From assembly GCF_963662255.1 (NCBI RefSeq), contig NC_085055.1, positions 2,480,602 to 2,544,601 of the forward strand: 64,000 nt of DNA, written 5' to 3'. Numbering within the stretch: the stretch's first letter is position 1; the number at the start of each line of letters is the position of its first letter. Below the pieces are notes generated by a model. That model did not search any database, was not told the DNA's origin, and was given only the letters and a program-made list of their open reading frames with translations. Positions 36,291 to 48,520 of this stretch are shown here, in pieces. The position numbers and the translations under genes are program-made. Origin of the DNA: Cinclus cinclus. Taxonomy: Eukaryota; Chordata; Aves; Passeriformes; Cinclidae.

Positions 36291-38400
36291 AGTGTCTGCC
36301 TGTTCCATCTCAAGGCCACGTCTTAGTACTGAATTTTTTAAAATCAATAGTAAAACCACCCAAATTCTGATTGCAGGGCCAAATACCCTCCTGCCTGATG
36401 TTTGTTATGTGTTAGTGTCTCAAACCAATAAAAGAATATCATCATTAGCTTTATTTAATGGTTGCCACCAACTGCAAACTCATTTAATTATAACCACGGG
36501 GCGAGTACACGTAGTTAAAATGATTATTTATCAGCCAGAGCTTGGTGGCTTTAATAGGGCAGTAATCTCCTAATGAATACACTTTAATTGTCTATATGGA
36601 GAGCATGTGGAATTGTTATTTAAAGTGCTGAACAACCCCTGAATTGCAAAGGCCCAGACAGAAACTCAGCTTCCCAAAGGAGTTCCTTTCTGGAGTGAAT
36701 TAAACTTGAACCAGGGTCAACCACCTGCAGTAAAACCCAGTTTTTATGTCCTCTTTGGCTTTTGAAATGTTATTTTTCTTTCCCCCCCCCCCCCCCCGTT
36801 TATGGTGTGTATATGAGTGTTTCTTGATTTACAATGGAATGTTTTATTAAAAACGACGCTCAGGGTATCTCTGCAGCTGCAGAATACTGAAGCCGGAGGG
36901 ATTATTCACAGACACACACATTGAAAAGCCAAAAAGTCAGCCCAGCCTCACCTCCTGCTCTCCTTGGGAACAATAACTATCCATGGATTTTAGGTAGGCT
37001 GCAGTAGAATGTCATGAATTTATTATTTCATGGTGATTTATACTGCTAAATATTTTATTAAGACTTTGAATTTCTATTTTTCAGTAGTCATACCCAGTGC
37101 TAGAACCCCTTTAGGATACTGGGGTTTTGTTTGTTTATGAAGTTAAATTTGTGTCTTAGAAGTATTTCAGAGTGGTTTGTGGTTGGAACAGATCGGTGTC
37201 ATCTGGAGGGTGGTCAGTGACCACAGGGAGCATCACAAGAAAATCAGAATTTAGCTCTTTGGGGCAGTTCTGTCAGGATATTTAGGCCATGTGATTTCTG
37301 TGCCAATGTCAGGACTCAGGAATATCCACTTCCCGTAGTGTCTGTAAAGAATTAGATTTTGAGAATCATTCCTGGCTCTTCTCCTTTTCTTTACTTCAGT
37401 TCCCTTTAAATTTAACTTTTTTTTTAATGTTTTCTGTGGCCCAGTCAAACCAATGTTACAGTGAAGCTCATCCATGGAATCTTGGAATAAACTTTATATG
37501 GAAAACAATCAATATCCAAATTAACAGCAGGAATGGGCTGTTAACAGCATTAAAAACTAATTAGAGATGCATAAGATCAAAAGGAAAAAATAACATTGGG
37601 ACACACAAACACTGCAGGTGTTGAAGCAGGGGAAGGGCCCTCTGTGGTTTCTTGGTTTCCCTGTGCTCCAAACTTTCTCTCAGTCCTCTGTTCCCATTTA
37701 ATACTGGCACATGGTCACAGCAATGGATTTCAATTCTTCCCCCATTAAAGCATCCAGATTCAAAAATAAAAATATGAAAAGCACGGAGTGAGTAGGTGGA
37801 AATCCTTTGTTGTGGAGCCAAACAGAAAGATGGACATTCTGTAATTTTGTGACACAGTGGGAGCTCTGCACAGGGTGGGGAAAAAAGAGCTCTTGTAGCC
37901 ACATTTCCCTTCATCAGTTCCTGTGCCTTGAGTGCACTTTCTAGTTAAAACTTTTAAATTACTTTAATTACAGCAACTAAAAAGGGCTGCTGCAGAAATT
38001 AGTCCCACACAAGTGAAGAGGTCATTAAAAGCTGTGGCACTGCAGCTAATTTGTGAACAATGCAGCGTGCGAGGGGCTCCAACTGCAATAATTCCATTCC
38101 AAGATCCATTTGCATTTCCCAGCCTTGTCCATGCAGCCCCTGGCAAAGCCCTCCCTCAAATCCTTCTGCAACATAAATACCAAGCTGTCATTATCAGAGA
38201 TTAATTATTGGAAACCTCACATCAACCCACTGAGGCGATCCTGAAATAAATCCCTGGCAGGTCAAGCTTTGCTTGGGTTCACCTGGAATTTAGTGAGCTG
38301 AGCTCTGTTGTAGGAATTTCCAGGAATTTCCCAGGGAGGTGCTGTCTCTGCTGTAAGATTCCATTAGGAAGTGCCAGGAAGGCTGAGCTTGGGCCAAGAT
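36291..38400. other. Unique non-coding DNA with a C16 run
   Basis: C16 homopolymer at 36782-36797, preceded by pyrimidines. 36400-36600 has several homeobox-type TAAT/ATTA cores. 37940-38240 is listed separately. No gene is recognised. Confidence 0.5.
37940..38240. promoter_or_regulatory. Possible conserved non-coding element
   Basis: A repeat-free block with an octamer motif ATTTGCAT at 38108-38115, several ATTA/TAAT cores ('actttaattacagc', 'gagattaattattgg') and retained CpGs ('gcagcgtgcgagggg'). The motif content suits a developmental enhancer, but this is inference. Confidence 0.25.
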
Positions 38401-38530
38401 TTGAATCACAGAAGGTTTGGGTTGGACAGGACCTTAAAGCTCATCCCATTCCCAGCCCCTGCCAGGGGCAGGGACACCTTCCACTATCCCAGGGTGCTCC
38501 AAACCCTGTCCAGCCTGGCCTTGGACACTG
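38401..38530 (-). mobile_element. CR1 LINE 3' tail fragment, minus strand
   Basis: 'ttgaatcacagaaggtttgg', 'gttggacaggaccttaaag', 'ccaggggcagggacacct' and 'cagcctggccttggacac', stopping abruptly at 'tgg'. About 180 bp of unrelated sequence separates it from the next copy, so it is a separate, shorter insertion. Confidence 0.93.
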
Positions 38531-38710
38531 GTCTTTTATCCTTTAGTTCAGATTGGTAGGGAAAATTGTGAATAAAAGATCCTGACCAAGAGTAGAACTG
38601 GTTTTTCATAAACACTGCAGAAACCTTACATTGTCTCCAGGTCCAGAAAGTCCAAGTGCAACTTAACACATCAGACTGTGACTCCTCCCTGTCTGATGGA
38701 TTTGCAATAA

Positions 38711-39166
38711 AATCACAGAAATGTTTAGGATGGAAAAGCCTTCTGAGATCAAGTCCAACCATTCCCCAGCACTGCCAGGCCACCTCTGCTCCATGTCCCC
38801 AAGTGCCACATCCACAGGGCTTTTAAGTCCCTCCAGGAATGGGCATTCCACCACTGCTCCATGGGCAACATCTGCCAATGCCTGACCTCTCTAAATTAGG
38901 AATTTTTACTAGAATCCAGCCTAAATCTCCCCTGGCCCAGCCTGAGGCCATTCCCTCTGCTCCTGTCCCTGTTCCCTGGGATAAGATCCCAAATCCCCCT
39001 GGCTGTCCCCTCCTGTCAGGGAGTTGTGCAGAGCCACAAGGTCCCCCCTGATCCCCCTTTTCTCCAGGCTGATTCCCTTTCCCAGCTCCCTCAGACTGTC
39101 CTGCTGTTCCAACCCTTCCCCAGCTCCATTCCCTTCCCTGGATAAGCTCCAGCCCCTCAAAAATCC
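38711..39166 (-). mobile_element. CR1 LINE fragment, minus strand, longest copy in the window
   Basis: About 455 bp. It runs from the tail 'aatcacagaaatgtttagg' through 'caagtccaaccattcccc', 'gtgccacatccacaggg', 'cctggcccagcctgaggc', 'gctgtcccctcctgtcag' and 'cttttctccaggctgatt' to 'ggataagctccagcccct'. It preserves more of the region upstream of the tail than other copies but no reverse-transcriptase coding sequence. Confidence 0.95.
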
Positions 39167-39340
39167 ATAATACAAATAATAATTTGCTCCCTCATCTGCT
39201 GTAATTCTGAGTGTATGGGACCCAAGCCATGATTTCTCCAGGAATTCACTCAGTGATTTTCAGCTCTGCCAAGCAGAATCCTCCAGTCTGGAGCAATGAA
39301 GGAACCAGAGAGCTCTTCCCGTTCCTCCTCTCAGTGCTGG

Positions 39341-39360
39341 GAAATGAAATGAAATGAAAT
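39341..39360. repeat. (GAAAT)n pentanucleotide repeat, short
   Basis: Four perfect copies. Confidence 0.88.
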
Positions 39361-39743
39361 TAAACAAAACGGGTTTTAGGCAGATTCTTTCACCTTTCAT
39401 TCCACCTGCGTACTTTTGTTTTTTTATCTCATTTCCTGCAGAGCTCAGTGCTGTCCCACGGGGGATGTAGCCTGTAGGTGTGAGCTGCAACACCCTGGGC
39501 CTGCCTGCCACCTCTGCTGGTTTAGAAGGAAGAGGAGCATCCTTTTCCAAACTGGGATGGGTTTTCAACACATCCTTTTCAGCAAGTTTGGAAATGGAGA
39601 GAATAAAATGCAGGGAAGGTCTTGCCAGGGTAACATCCTGAAGTAAACCGGAGTCACAAGTGCAAAACCTCCCTGAAATAATCTGGTTTTGTTGCCCAGG
39701 AGGTGTGGCTAAGCCTTGGCACTGCTTAGTTCTGTTCACTTTT

Positions 39744-39845
39744 TCTTATAAAGATATTTATAAGAATATTTATATTAAGTTTTATATGAAGATGTTATTT
39801 ATATAAAGGTATTTATCTTATTTATAAAGATACTTGTAAATATGC
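39744..39845. repeat. AT-rich degenerate repeat
   Basis: Recurring 'atatttataa', 'ttatttata' and 'aaagatat' pieces without a strict period. Confidence 0.7.
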
Positions 39846-42800
39846 ATCATAAGGGATGGGCAACTTAGCTTTGACCCCAACTCCTTTATGCACCATTTTC
39901 TCAGTCCTTTTATTGACAAAATAAAAAAAATTCAGTTGCCTTACCACAGGTTTGAAGGCTTAATTTTAGTTTTTCTTAAAAAACCAACGATATTTTGCAT
40001 ATGTAACTATCCAAGTCACAGAGCTCCCATAAATATTTGGGTTTTTTTTTCCTCCAGTAATTTTGGCCTGTATATATTTCCTCGTGTTATGACACAAAAC
40101 TGCTTTTCCTAGACATTAGAAGCCCTTTTCACCCTCCTATTTTTACAGCCATATGTTCCAAAGCAGTAAATCCCAGCTTGGTTGAACACTTAATGTGGTG
40201 TTGGCAGCAGGAGCTGTTTTTTTTTTTTTTCTTAAACCCTTGTGATACTTAACACCAGCAAAGCCCTTAAGTGTGACGGAAGAAATCAAGCCTGAAAAGC
40301 TGATTTTTGCTTCATCTTGTAGATGATGCTTTCCACCTTGAAAACAAGCCATGAAATATTAAATTTAAACATAGAAGGTTTTTTTTTTCCAGTCATCCTC
40401 TGCTCAGCAATAGTTGTGCTCTTAGCACAGGTGTTGCCATCATGGGAGGTGACTGATTCTAAAATGTCACAAAAATTTAGGGACCTGTGGGTTGGTTTCC
40501 TGTGAGAGAGCTTTTCTTAAGATTTAATGATGGCAGATTTAATTCCATTCATGTTTAATTCCAACAGGAAATTTCCCATTGCATCCAGCGTGTCCCAGAC
40601 AGGCAGGAGCTGCCTGGTGCTGGGGCATAACAGGGAGAAGGAGAGTTTTTGGGAATATTTCATGGTTCCAAAATTGAGAAATGTCTTTGCTGTATGAAAA
40701 TAACAAAATATTAAATTAAATTATATTAACGTATTCCTGCCTCCAGTGTGTCCCTTGGATTGTAGGGTCCAGCACATTTTCATCCCAAGGAACCAGGAGA
40801 GCTCTTTAAAAATAAACCCCACTTTTGTCCCACTCTGTTGGAATTCAGTGTTGTTTTCTTAAAATCCCAGTCTGAGCAAGGACTTGGCGAGATTTTGAAG
40901 CTACCAGAGATTTTCAGTTTTAAAATTTTACTTATTTCCTCACCACTTTAAGCAAACAGATTTTGTTGCCAGAACCTACCTATTTCTTTCTCTCTTTTTT
41001 TTTTTTTTATTATAAAGCAGTAACCTTATTTTATTATTTCTTTATGGAGAGTAATAAAACACAGCCCTGGAATGGATGAGGAGGAACACAAAACCAATTG
41101 CAAAGAGAAATCACAATATAAATGTAAATCAGGCACATTTTTACTTTTCAGAGCTGTGCTGGGCTTTTCATCAGCTGGTCCGCTGTGGTAATCCTTTCCA
41201 AATTGTTTAATTTTCTTTTTCTAAATCCATAGATTCATTGCTCTGCATCCTTATCCTCCACAAAGTTTCTTTAATGGAGATCCCACTAACACCAACCAAT
41301 ATCCTGGAGATTTCTGGATGTCTTGGTGGAACAAACATTTATCTGGAGTGGGGAGATGGTTTAAGGAGAAAAGAAAAGCTGAACCATTTCATCCCACTCT
41401 CCACAGTGAATAATCAGTCAAAAAACCCCTAAATATGCAATGAGGGATCAGAAAAAAGTGAGGAAAAAAATTCAGTTCTCTATATAATTTATTTATTATT
41501 TGAACAAGTTCAGTAGAAAATACTTCTGAAAACTTTCACTTGCTTAATGATTTTTTTTTCTTCCTGAAATAAACTTTAATAAATTTATTAAAAAAAGTTA
41601 GAAAGCTCATCTGCAGAAATCAGAAAAGGTGAAAATAGTTGAGATTTCCATTAGAAATGTCTGTGGTCAGACCCTTCAGTGAAATCCTCTTCTGAGGAAG
41701 GCTGTAAAAAATCAACTTCTATAAAATACTTTCATGAGAACGAGGAGGAATGAAAGGAGTGAAAATCCTGTTTCATGTTTTGTGCCCAACTTTTTAATGC
41801 ATTCATTCTCAAGTCCCTTTCAGGTGACTATTTCTGCTTTCTTAAGTCAATCCTGACCCTTCTTTTGTGTCTATAGAGGACTTTAATTAAAGCTGACCAG
41901 GGAAAAGACCATTATTGAAGAGGGCAGCAGCCAGCCAGGGTTTTATGGCACCAAACCTTTTGTTCCCTGAACAAGACTGATGGAAATAGGAAGGGCAGCA
42001 TCCCTTTGGATGAGGGTTGACCCACTACTTGTTTTATAACAATTATTATATTTAATATAAGCACTGGAGATGTTAAAGCATGACATGGAGCTGGAAGATT
42101 TCTTTTTCCTGGTCTATCCCTGCAGTCCATTCTCTTAAAATTCTGCCATTATAACAGAATCAGCCCCAAATAAGTCATTAAGAGAGTGGAATGTTTGCAT
42201 TTAAAGATCTTTTTTGTTATGTAGTGTGGTTCACCCCTTCAGCTGTGGACAGGGTCATTTATGTTCCCTCAGTTCTGTTTTCTTGCTGTGTTTGAAATAA
42301 AAGGTCACTTGAAAAAAAGTCAAATTTAAGTAGTATGGTTAGGAAAACTTGGGGAAGTTTCTTACCACTCAGGAGTTCTGGCTGAAATTTCCATTAGTCT
42401 AAAGATAAAACTGTGAGCTTAAAAATGATGTGGAAATGGAGCTGACATTTGGATAGGTTCCAGATGCTGGAGTTTGAGACATCAGCAATTTTTGGAGAGC
42501 AGGGAAATTTTGTTACGGGTGGGATGTGCTGAGAGGGAATCAGGAGAGGACTTGAGCATGAAAATGAAATTTGATTGAAAACTCTCAGTTCTCTGTGTTC
42601 TCTCTGGAGGGAAAGGTTGGGATTGGGATGAGTGTGGCCGTGCTCATGGTGCTGCCACAGGGAGGATTTGGGGAAGCCTGGATTGCAGGGATCCACCTGG
42701 AAGAAGTCTCTGGGTTTTTTTCCAATGAAAATCCCATTTTGGAGCTGAATGAAGAAATACATAACTAGAAAATGTCGCCTAATCATTGCTGGGAAAACCC

Positions 42801-43221
42801 CTTGGAGGAATTTTGTTCTCATTTTAAAATTCACACCTCCAAGGGGCTCAAACACAATTTTTTTTCCAGGAGAATATTGTTGTTATAGTAGTGGAATAAA
42901 TACAGGAGATAAAAGGCAATGTTATCAGAAAGGTCAGGAACAAATTCAATAAAAGACTGGAGCTGTCAGGATTTTTAGATTGTTGTGTGGAAGAGGCAAG
43001 GGATGTAAAATATATTGAGTGGGGACATTATTTAATGCTGGTGGTTGTGATTTCCCTGTTAATGGTGATATTTGTTCTTAGAAGGAGCGATATTTTCCTC
43101 AATAAATCCACTTTAAACATCTTTTTACCTATATTTTAGTATTTATGACATCCCCATTCCCTCTTTCCTTGGAAAAATTTGTTTCAGTCACTGTTAATTG
43201 TCTAAATATTGCAAAACGCTT

Positions 43222-43255
43222 TACAAGGTCCTTTCCAACCCAGTAGATTCTGTGA
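43222..43255 (+). mobile_element. CR1 LINE tail relic
   Basis: A 34-bp match to the terminal CR1 sequence: 'acaaggtcctttccaaccca' followed by 'gtagattctgtg'. Short, but in the right order and orientation. Confidence 0.65.
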
Positions 43256-44111
43256 AAACACAGATGAGAAATGGATGAGTGACCATGTTTAAACTGTTTA
43301 ATGGAGGAGCTAAAAGTGTTCTTAATTCCAGTTATAAAAATTAAAAAGGGGGGAAAGGATCAAGGACAGCACTTCTGGTGTTTGATTTTTCCTTTTATAA
43401 AATAAAAATCCCCATGAACACAAACCCATGAATACAGTCAAGAGAGGTCCAGTCACCATCATGATCCAAACCTTTTCCAACCAAACCACAGGAATTCCCA
43501 ACATCTGAGCATTCCTGGGAAGTTCTTTAGACTTGATCACTGCAGCATCTCAGGAGAAAAATGGGTTTGCCCCAGGGCAGAAAAGATGAAGGATGCTTGA
43601 AACAAAGCTCCTGGGAGAATGATACTTTTCTTTTTGCTCTGTGATTTTTTTTAGAACTTAACATAAAATTTTCTCTACTAAAGGGATGTCTTGACTGCAG
43701 CAGTCAGTGACTGAAACATTGAATTATTTCTTAAGGTGCTTGGAGCTTCCCCACCTGGAAACTGTCAGTCAAAAGCCATTAAAAAATATGTGCACTCCAT
43801 CTTCTCAATCCCAGTTTGATAATTTAAAATAAAACTAAACCTCACTGTCCTATTTTCAGTGTATCATTTAGTTTCCCATTTATCTTCCTCACTTGTTTTT
43901 TTTTTTTAACTTTTATTCTTTTGTTTTTTTGACAGTCAGGCTGCAATAAAGTATCAGGAATTTTATTTTATTTGATGGAGAGCTGCTGAAGAGATGGTGC
44001 TTTCTAATAGTCAGTAAACATAAATCAAGACTCACGGGTGATGGACCAAAACTAGGTTTAAGATCAGTTTCTACATTTTTTTAAATTAATGGAGTGTTTA
44101 AAAGGTCATTA
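43256..44111. other. Unique non-coding DNA
   Basis: AT-rich, with T runs near 43899-43908. No gene or transposon recognised. Confidence 0.5.
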
Positions 44112-44323
44112 ATTTGGGAAGGAATCGTTGCCTGTGAGGTTGGTGAGGCCCTGGAATAGAAATCCCAGAGAAACTGTGGCTGCCCCTGGATCCCTGGAGT
44201 GTCCAAAGCCAGGTTGGACATCAGAGCTTGGAGCAACCTGAGACAGTGGAAGGTGTCCCTGCCATGGCAGGGGTGGGATGGGCTTTAAGGTCATTCCAAC
44301 CCAAACCATTCCAGGATTCCATG
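44112..44323 (+). mobile_element. CR1 LINE 3' fragment
   Basis: 'tttgggaaggaatcgttgc', 'ggtgaggccctggaatag', 'gtggctgcccctggatcc', 'gtggaaggtgtccctgcc', 'ttaaggtcattccaaccc' and the tail 'ccattccaggattccatg'. Same subfamily as the 7970 copy. Confidence 0.95.
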
Positions 44324-44554
44324 AATTAAGGATCACAAAAACAGTAGCGCTCTCTTTGGGAGGATTGACAAGATTTGCTCTGGTACAGAACCTGCTGTGC
44401 TGGGGACTGAGGAAATTTGGACCTCCTCTGGGATCTCCATTGGAATATCTCTTTTATCCACAGTCAATCAAAAACATTTTTTGGTAAGAAATGGCTGAAT
44501 ATGTGGATACACATGATTATGTGAAAGAAAACAAAATCACAGCCTCACAACTTA

Positions 44555-45061
44555 TCAGGAACCTGTGTATGAGAAGTTTGGCTTCTCTGAGATGCCAAAC
44601 AACTTGTTGAGTACAATTCTTGCACTGATTTTTGGTAAATACCCACTGTATCCATATCCTTTGTGTTTCCTGGAGCTCTCGTCTGTCTGTGGTTCTGTCT
44701 GCACTTTGAAAGAGCACACGAAGAGCTGTTCTAAAAGAGCATTTCTACTCTTTAATGTACTGCACGAAGCAGCTTTAATAACAGTGTGGATAGCAGAGGC
44801 TGCCCTGGAGCCTTTACAAACACGAGGAGATGGAATGGAATATTCAGTATACAAAGCTGAAATATCATTGGCACCCAAAGTGAAGCACTTACACCAGGGG
44901 TGCTCTGTAATCCATTTTAAATTGAATAGGAATATTTCAGGGAAAACGCCATCTCCTTTCATCAGTGTGTTGTCTCTTTTAGAACACTCATTGATCCTAT
45001 AAAAGTCCCCACTCTGCTGGCCCAGCCTGTTCCCAGACATGGGGTTGGATTTGCTGTGCAT
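44555..45061 (-). CDS. ORF of 168 codons in a segment open on both strands (low confidence)
   Basis: An ATG-started minus-strand frame of 168 codons runs over non-repetitive DNA. The plus strand of the same DNA (44565-45002) is open for 145 codons from a GTG. I recognise neither product and see no signal peptide, membrane segment or domain motif. Frames of this length are expected about once by chance in 64 kb, but two overlapping ones are less usual. The block could be an exon, an old retrocopy, or conserved non-coding DNA that happens to lack stops. Confidence 0.12.
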   Translation of the reverse strand: MHSKSNPMSGNRLGQQSGDFYRINECSKRDNTLMKGDGVFPEIFLFNLKWITEHPWCKCFTLGANDISALYTEYSIPSPRVCKGSRAASAIHTVIKAASCSTLKSRNALLEQLFVCSFKVQTEPQTDESSRKHKGYGYSGYLPKISARIVLNKLFGISEKPNFSYTGS

Positions 45062-45507
45062 GGATATTTGCTGGGGTTTGGGTTTTGTTATGGGGTTGAT
45101 AAATTAAATAAAAATTGCACTTTGGGGTTTATGATGTGGCATGGGAAGGGCTTCAGCCATGTGAACTGAACAAAACTAAAATGTTTTTCTTTAGGATTTA
45201 TTGCCAAAAGTATATATGAATAGAAGAACCATGCATTTGTTAATCAGGTAATATATCCTGGGGTGGATTGCCTCGTGTTGTGAGCACTTCGCCCTTCTCT
45301 GGTTGCACAGAATTTGTGACTGGGCTCAGAGAAGTCACCATTTCTGTAATGAAGTTTTAGATTCTCTGTGAGATGTGGTTTTGTGGGGTTAGGATTGACA
45401 TGATGCACGAGAAAAGTCACATCCAGCTGGGACAGATGGAAAGGAAGGTGCAGGTGCAGTGTGGAAAGCCTTGGGTAAATATCACTGTTTTTTTCCTTTA
45501 TTTTTAG

Positions 45508-45822
45508 ACTAAAAAGTTGCTGTTAGCACAGCCTCCTCTGCTTAGAACTTGTTTTATTTCCACCAGATTTGCTCCCAGCATGGAAGCTCTCTGTGGAGCC
45601 AACCTCATCTTCTGGCAGGAATATGGAGTTGTTCAGGTTTCAAATGCTCAGATTTCGAACCCAAATGGACGCTCAGGAGCCGGAGCAGTGACTGAGCAGT
45701 CAAGGCAGACACAGCTCTGGAGGGTGAAGGGCTTTGCTCTGAGCCACCGCAGCGTTCGTCACGTCAGCAAAGACAAAAGCTGCTCTTCTCCATCAATTCT
45801 GACCAGCGTTTGGATGTTGTAG
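45508..45822 (+). CDS. Candidate terminal exon, unrecognised (low confidence)
   Basis: A strong splice acceptor ('ttttttcctttatttttag', ending 45507) is followed directly by an open frame of 104 codons. It begins TKKLLLAQPPLLRTCF and closes with TAG at 45820-45822. A polyadenylation-type AATAAA lies at 45941-45946. Together these have the outline of a last exon. I recognise no family, the peptide has no obvious domain, and no upstream partner exon is evident. It may equally be a non-coding RNA exon or chance. Confidence 0.13.
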   Translation, partial: TKKLLLAQPPLLRTCFISTRFAPSMEALCGANLIFWQEYGVVQVSNAQISNPNGRSGAGAVTEQSRQTQLWRVKGFALSHRSVRHVSKDKSCSSPSILTSVWML

Positions 45823-47106
45823 GATTGTCTGGCTTTGATTGATGGTGCCTCCACTCCCCCAAGGGCTTTGGTGAGGAACAAAATGTTTTGGAGAGAGAGA
45901 AAGCTGGAGCAGCTACAAGTGCTCCTTCCTTCCAAAGGAAAATAAATCCAGGGCTCATCCAACCCATCCATCACTTCTGTCCCCTCGGTGTCTTGTGTGG
46001 AAAACTTCCGAGTTTTCCACTGTGAAACTCCCTGCTGAGACAGAAGGAGGTGGGAATGCAGTTTAATTGAGATGGAAGCTCCCCATCCCTCCTGAGGGAT
46101 TCTGCAGCAGCAAAATCGTTCTTTTCCTCCTTGGTGTCATTGTTCAGGGGTGTGGTCAAGCTGTGTCCTAGAAAATGTGGTGTTTTCCCTGCTGATAAAA
46201 CCACCCCAAATTACCCCCCCAAAAAAGTACATAATTCATAATTAAATGATGCATTATTTGGCTTTGCTGCCAAAATAAGAAATAGAGGAAATACATGAAA
46301 AATTAGCAGCAACGCTGGATTTTCAATTAAGATTTCCTTCTCCTTGGTGTTTTTTGTTATACTCAGCAGAAGATATGAAGGGGGAATATGACGTTTTAGG
46401 GATAAATGTGATGCTGTGGAAATGAAATTAATTTCTCACAGAACTCTAAATTATTTCTGGTCAAATTAGAAGTGGAAAATGTTTGGGTTATGTTTTGTAA
46501 TTGCCAGATTAAACAGGACTTCTTTGTGGGATTAAAATTATTATTTTAGAGTCAGAGCCAACCAAAACTGGAGCCACAGAGGGCAAGAGCAGAGAGTTTC
46601 TTAAACTGGGCAAGTTTCCTCTGGGATTTTTTTCTTTCAATCTCCCCCTGCTGAGCTCTGCCTTGCACGTGCGGTGAGCCCCAGCCACCCTGCCCACATC
46701 CCTCTCCCCCACAAAAATGTTGTCAACCCCCCAGCAGGTTTGTCCCCTGTTTTTTATCCTAAAATACATTTTCCCAGCTCCCCAAATTCCTGTGGATGTG
46801 GTATTTTCTTTTATTAAAATGAATATCTTGGCTCTGTATGTGGATATTCCCTATTCCTGTGAAGAATGGGAGGCTGGAATGATTCGTTAGAAAAGTTTTG
46901 CAAGAGTGATTGCCCAATGCCAACTTCTCCTTTAAAAATTCTCTGTAATTTTGGCTTTTTCCTTAAAAAGGCTTGGGAAGGCAATTAGCTTTTTGTCTGT
47001 TTGTTGTCTCACCTTGGGTTGGGAGCTACAGGAACTTTGATAAATGAGTTCAAAAGTTTGTCCAGCTTTAAAATGGCTTTTCTAAATCTCTGCTTTCTGC
47101 TGTTCT

Positions 47107-47290
47107 GAGGCCCTGGCACAGATTCCCAGAGCAGCTGTGGCTACCCCTGGATCCCTGGAAGTGTCCAAGGCCAGGCTGAAGATGGGGTTGGAGCATCCTG
47201 GGCCAGTGGGAGGTGAAACTGTGCCCATGGCAGGGGTGGCACTGGGAGATTTTTAAGGTCCCTTCCAACATAAATCATTCCAGGATTCTC
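47107..47290 (+). mobile_element. CR1 LINE 3' fragment
   Basis: 'gaggccctggcacagatt', 'gtggctacccctggatcc', 'ggaagtgtccaaggccagg', 'gtgcccatggcaggggtg', 'tttttaaggtcccttcca' and the end 'cattccaggattctcc'. Confidence 0.95.
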
Positions 47291-48520
47291 CATTGCTTTT
47301 GACTGATACAGATATCAAAAGAATTTAACATCCAGGAGTTATTTCATTGATTTATTCACATTTTTTTTGCTTTCAACAGCTCTGAAATGATTTCGATTTT
47401 TTTCTTTTTTTTCCTTTATTGTTCTGGATCTGCAGTGTGAAATGACAGAGCTGTGGTCAAGTTGGCAGCCAGGCTTTGCCCTGGGAGCAGCCACTTCTCC
47501 ATGACAACAGAGAGTTCTTGTTTCCTGTAGCTATTTAAAGAAGTATTTCTTGAAACCACCCTAGCCTGATGTTAATAATCACAGCCCTTATGGAATCAGC
47601 AGAACAAACTCACGTGGGCACAGAAAAAAATCCCCATTAATTGCAGCCTGGCAGATTTGGATCTCCCTGGTTATTTTTTTTTTTTTTTTTTGTGCTGTGG
47701 AAGGAGCACTGGGAGGTAAACTGGGGTGTGGTTTTTCCCCAGCACCTCCTTGCACCAGGGCTCCATAAACTGCCTGCAGAGAGCAATTTTTCATTTGGAA
47801 CCAAACAATAAAATGACATCTCAGCAGCAGCAGCAGCTCCAGTGACCTCCAGCTCGCCTGTCATGGGCCATCAGTCCCTGGGCACCTGTCACAACCCAGC
47901 ACTGCGCTAAAAAATGTCACAGTGTCAACACATTTACCACGTGAAACTTCTCTGGTCGTGTCTCCTCTTGTTTCGTGTCCCCATCAGTCAAGCCCAAAGC
48001 GTGAAAATTCCAGCAAATGCTTCGGAGGTGGAGCAGTGATGTTTGGGAACAGAATGCTCATTTCCTTTAAGTACTTCCATCCAGCCCTGAAGAAGTAATC
48101 ACTTTACAGAAGCTAATAAAGAATGGATTAAGCTCGAGCTTTGAAGAACTCATCTCAAAAGGGCCCCGAAACTACTGTCTAAAAGCAATATTAGCAGTAT
48201 TAGGAGCTGAAAAATTACACCAACATATCTAGGTCAGTGCATTATAGGGAGAAACAATAGAACTGATGTCAGGAATATTACCCAAAATCTGCCTCTGGTA
48301 GTCCAGGGGGATTTGAGTCATCAACTGTGCTTTCATTTGAAGAGTTTGGGGTATGGCTGTGTCAATTTGCATCCTCGTGTTTGGGATTTGGCTCACCAGG
48401 GGAGGTTCTACTCCAGGGTTTTGTTTTAAAGGCCAAGCACTGCGGTAGAGATTTCCCTGCGGGTCCAATATCCATGTGTGTGGACTGCTGAGAATAAAAA
48501 CCTGTCTGCGCAGCCATGGC
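47291..48520. other. Unique non-coding DNA
   Basis: Contains a T18 run (47674-47691). 47990-48235 is repeat-free, keeps a few CpGs ('aatgcttcggaggtgg', 'gattaagctcgagc') and could be a conserved element. No gene is seen. Confidence 0.5.

Larger units (their letters stand above)
39167..43221. other. Unique non-coding DNA
   Basis: Includes a GAAAT pentamer repeat (39341-39360), an AT tract (39744-39845), T-rich runs near 40218-40230 and 40996-41009, and AT-rich sequence from 40640 to 41880. Minus-strand frames of 153-159 codons (39260-39739, 42394-42855) show no known domain. Confidence 0.5.
44324..47106. other. Unique non-coding DNA with two candidate coding segments
   Basis: Holds the segment open on both strands (44555-45061) and a candidate terminal exon (45508-45822), both listed separately. 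The rest shows no transposon, and only short frames occur in 45825-47100. Confidence 0.5.

Noticed and set aside
39260..39739. 159-codon minus-strand frame
   Set aside because: No recognisable domain. It crosses a GAAAT repeat, and overlapping frames occur on the other strand.
42394..42855. 153-codon minus-strand frame
   Set aside because: No motif, no splice or polyadenylation context, and within chance length.
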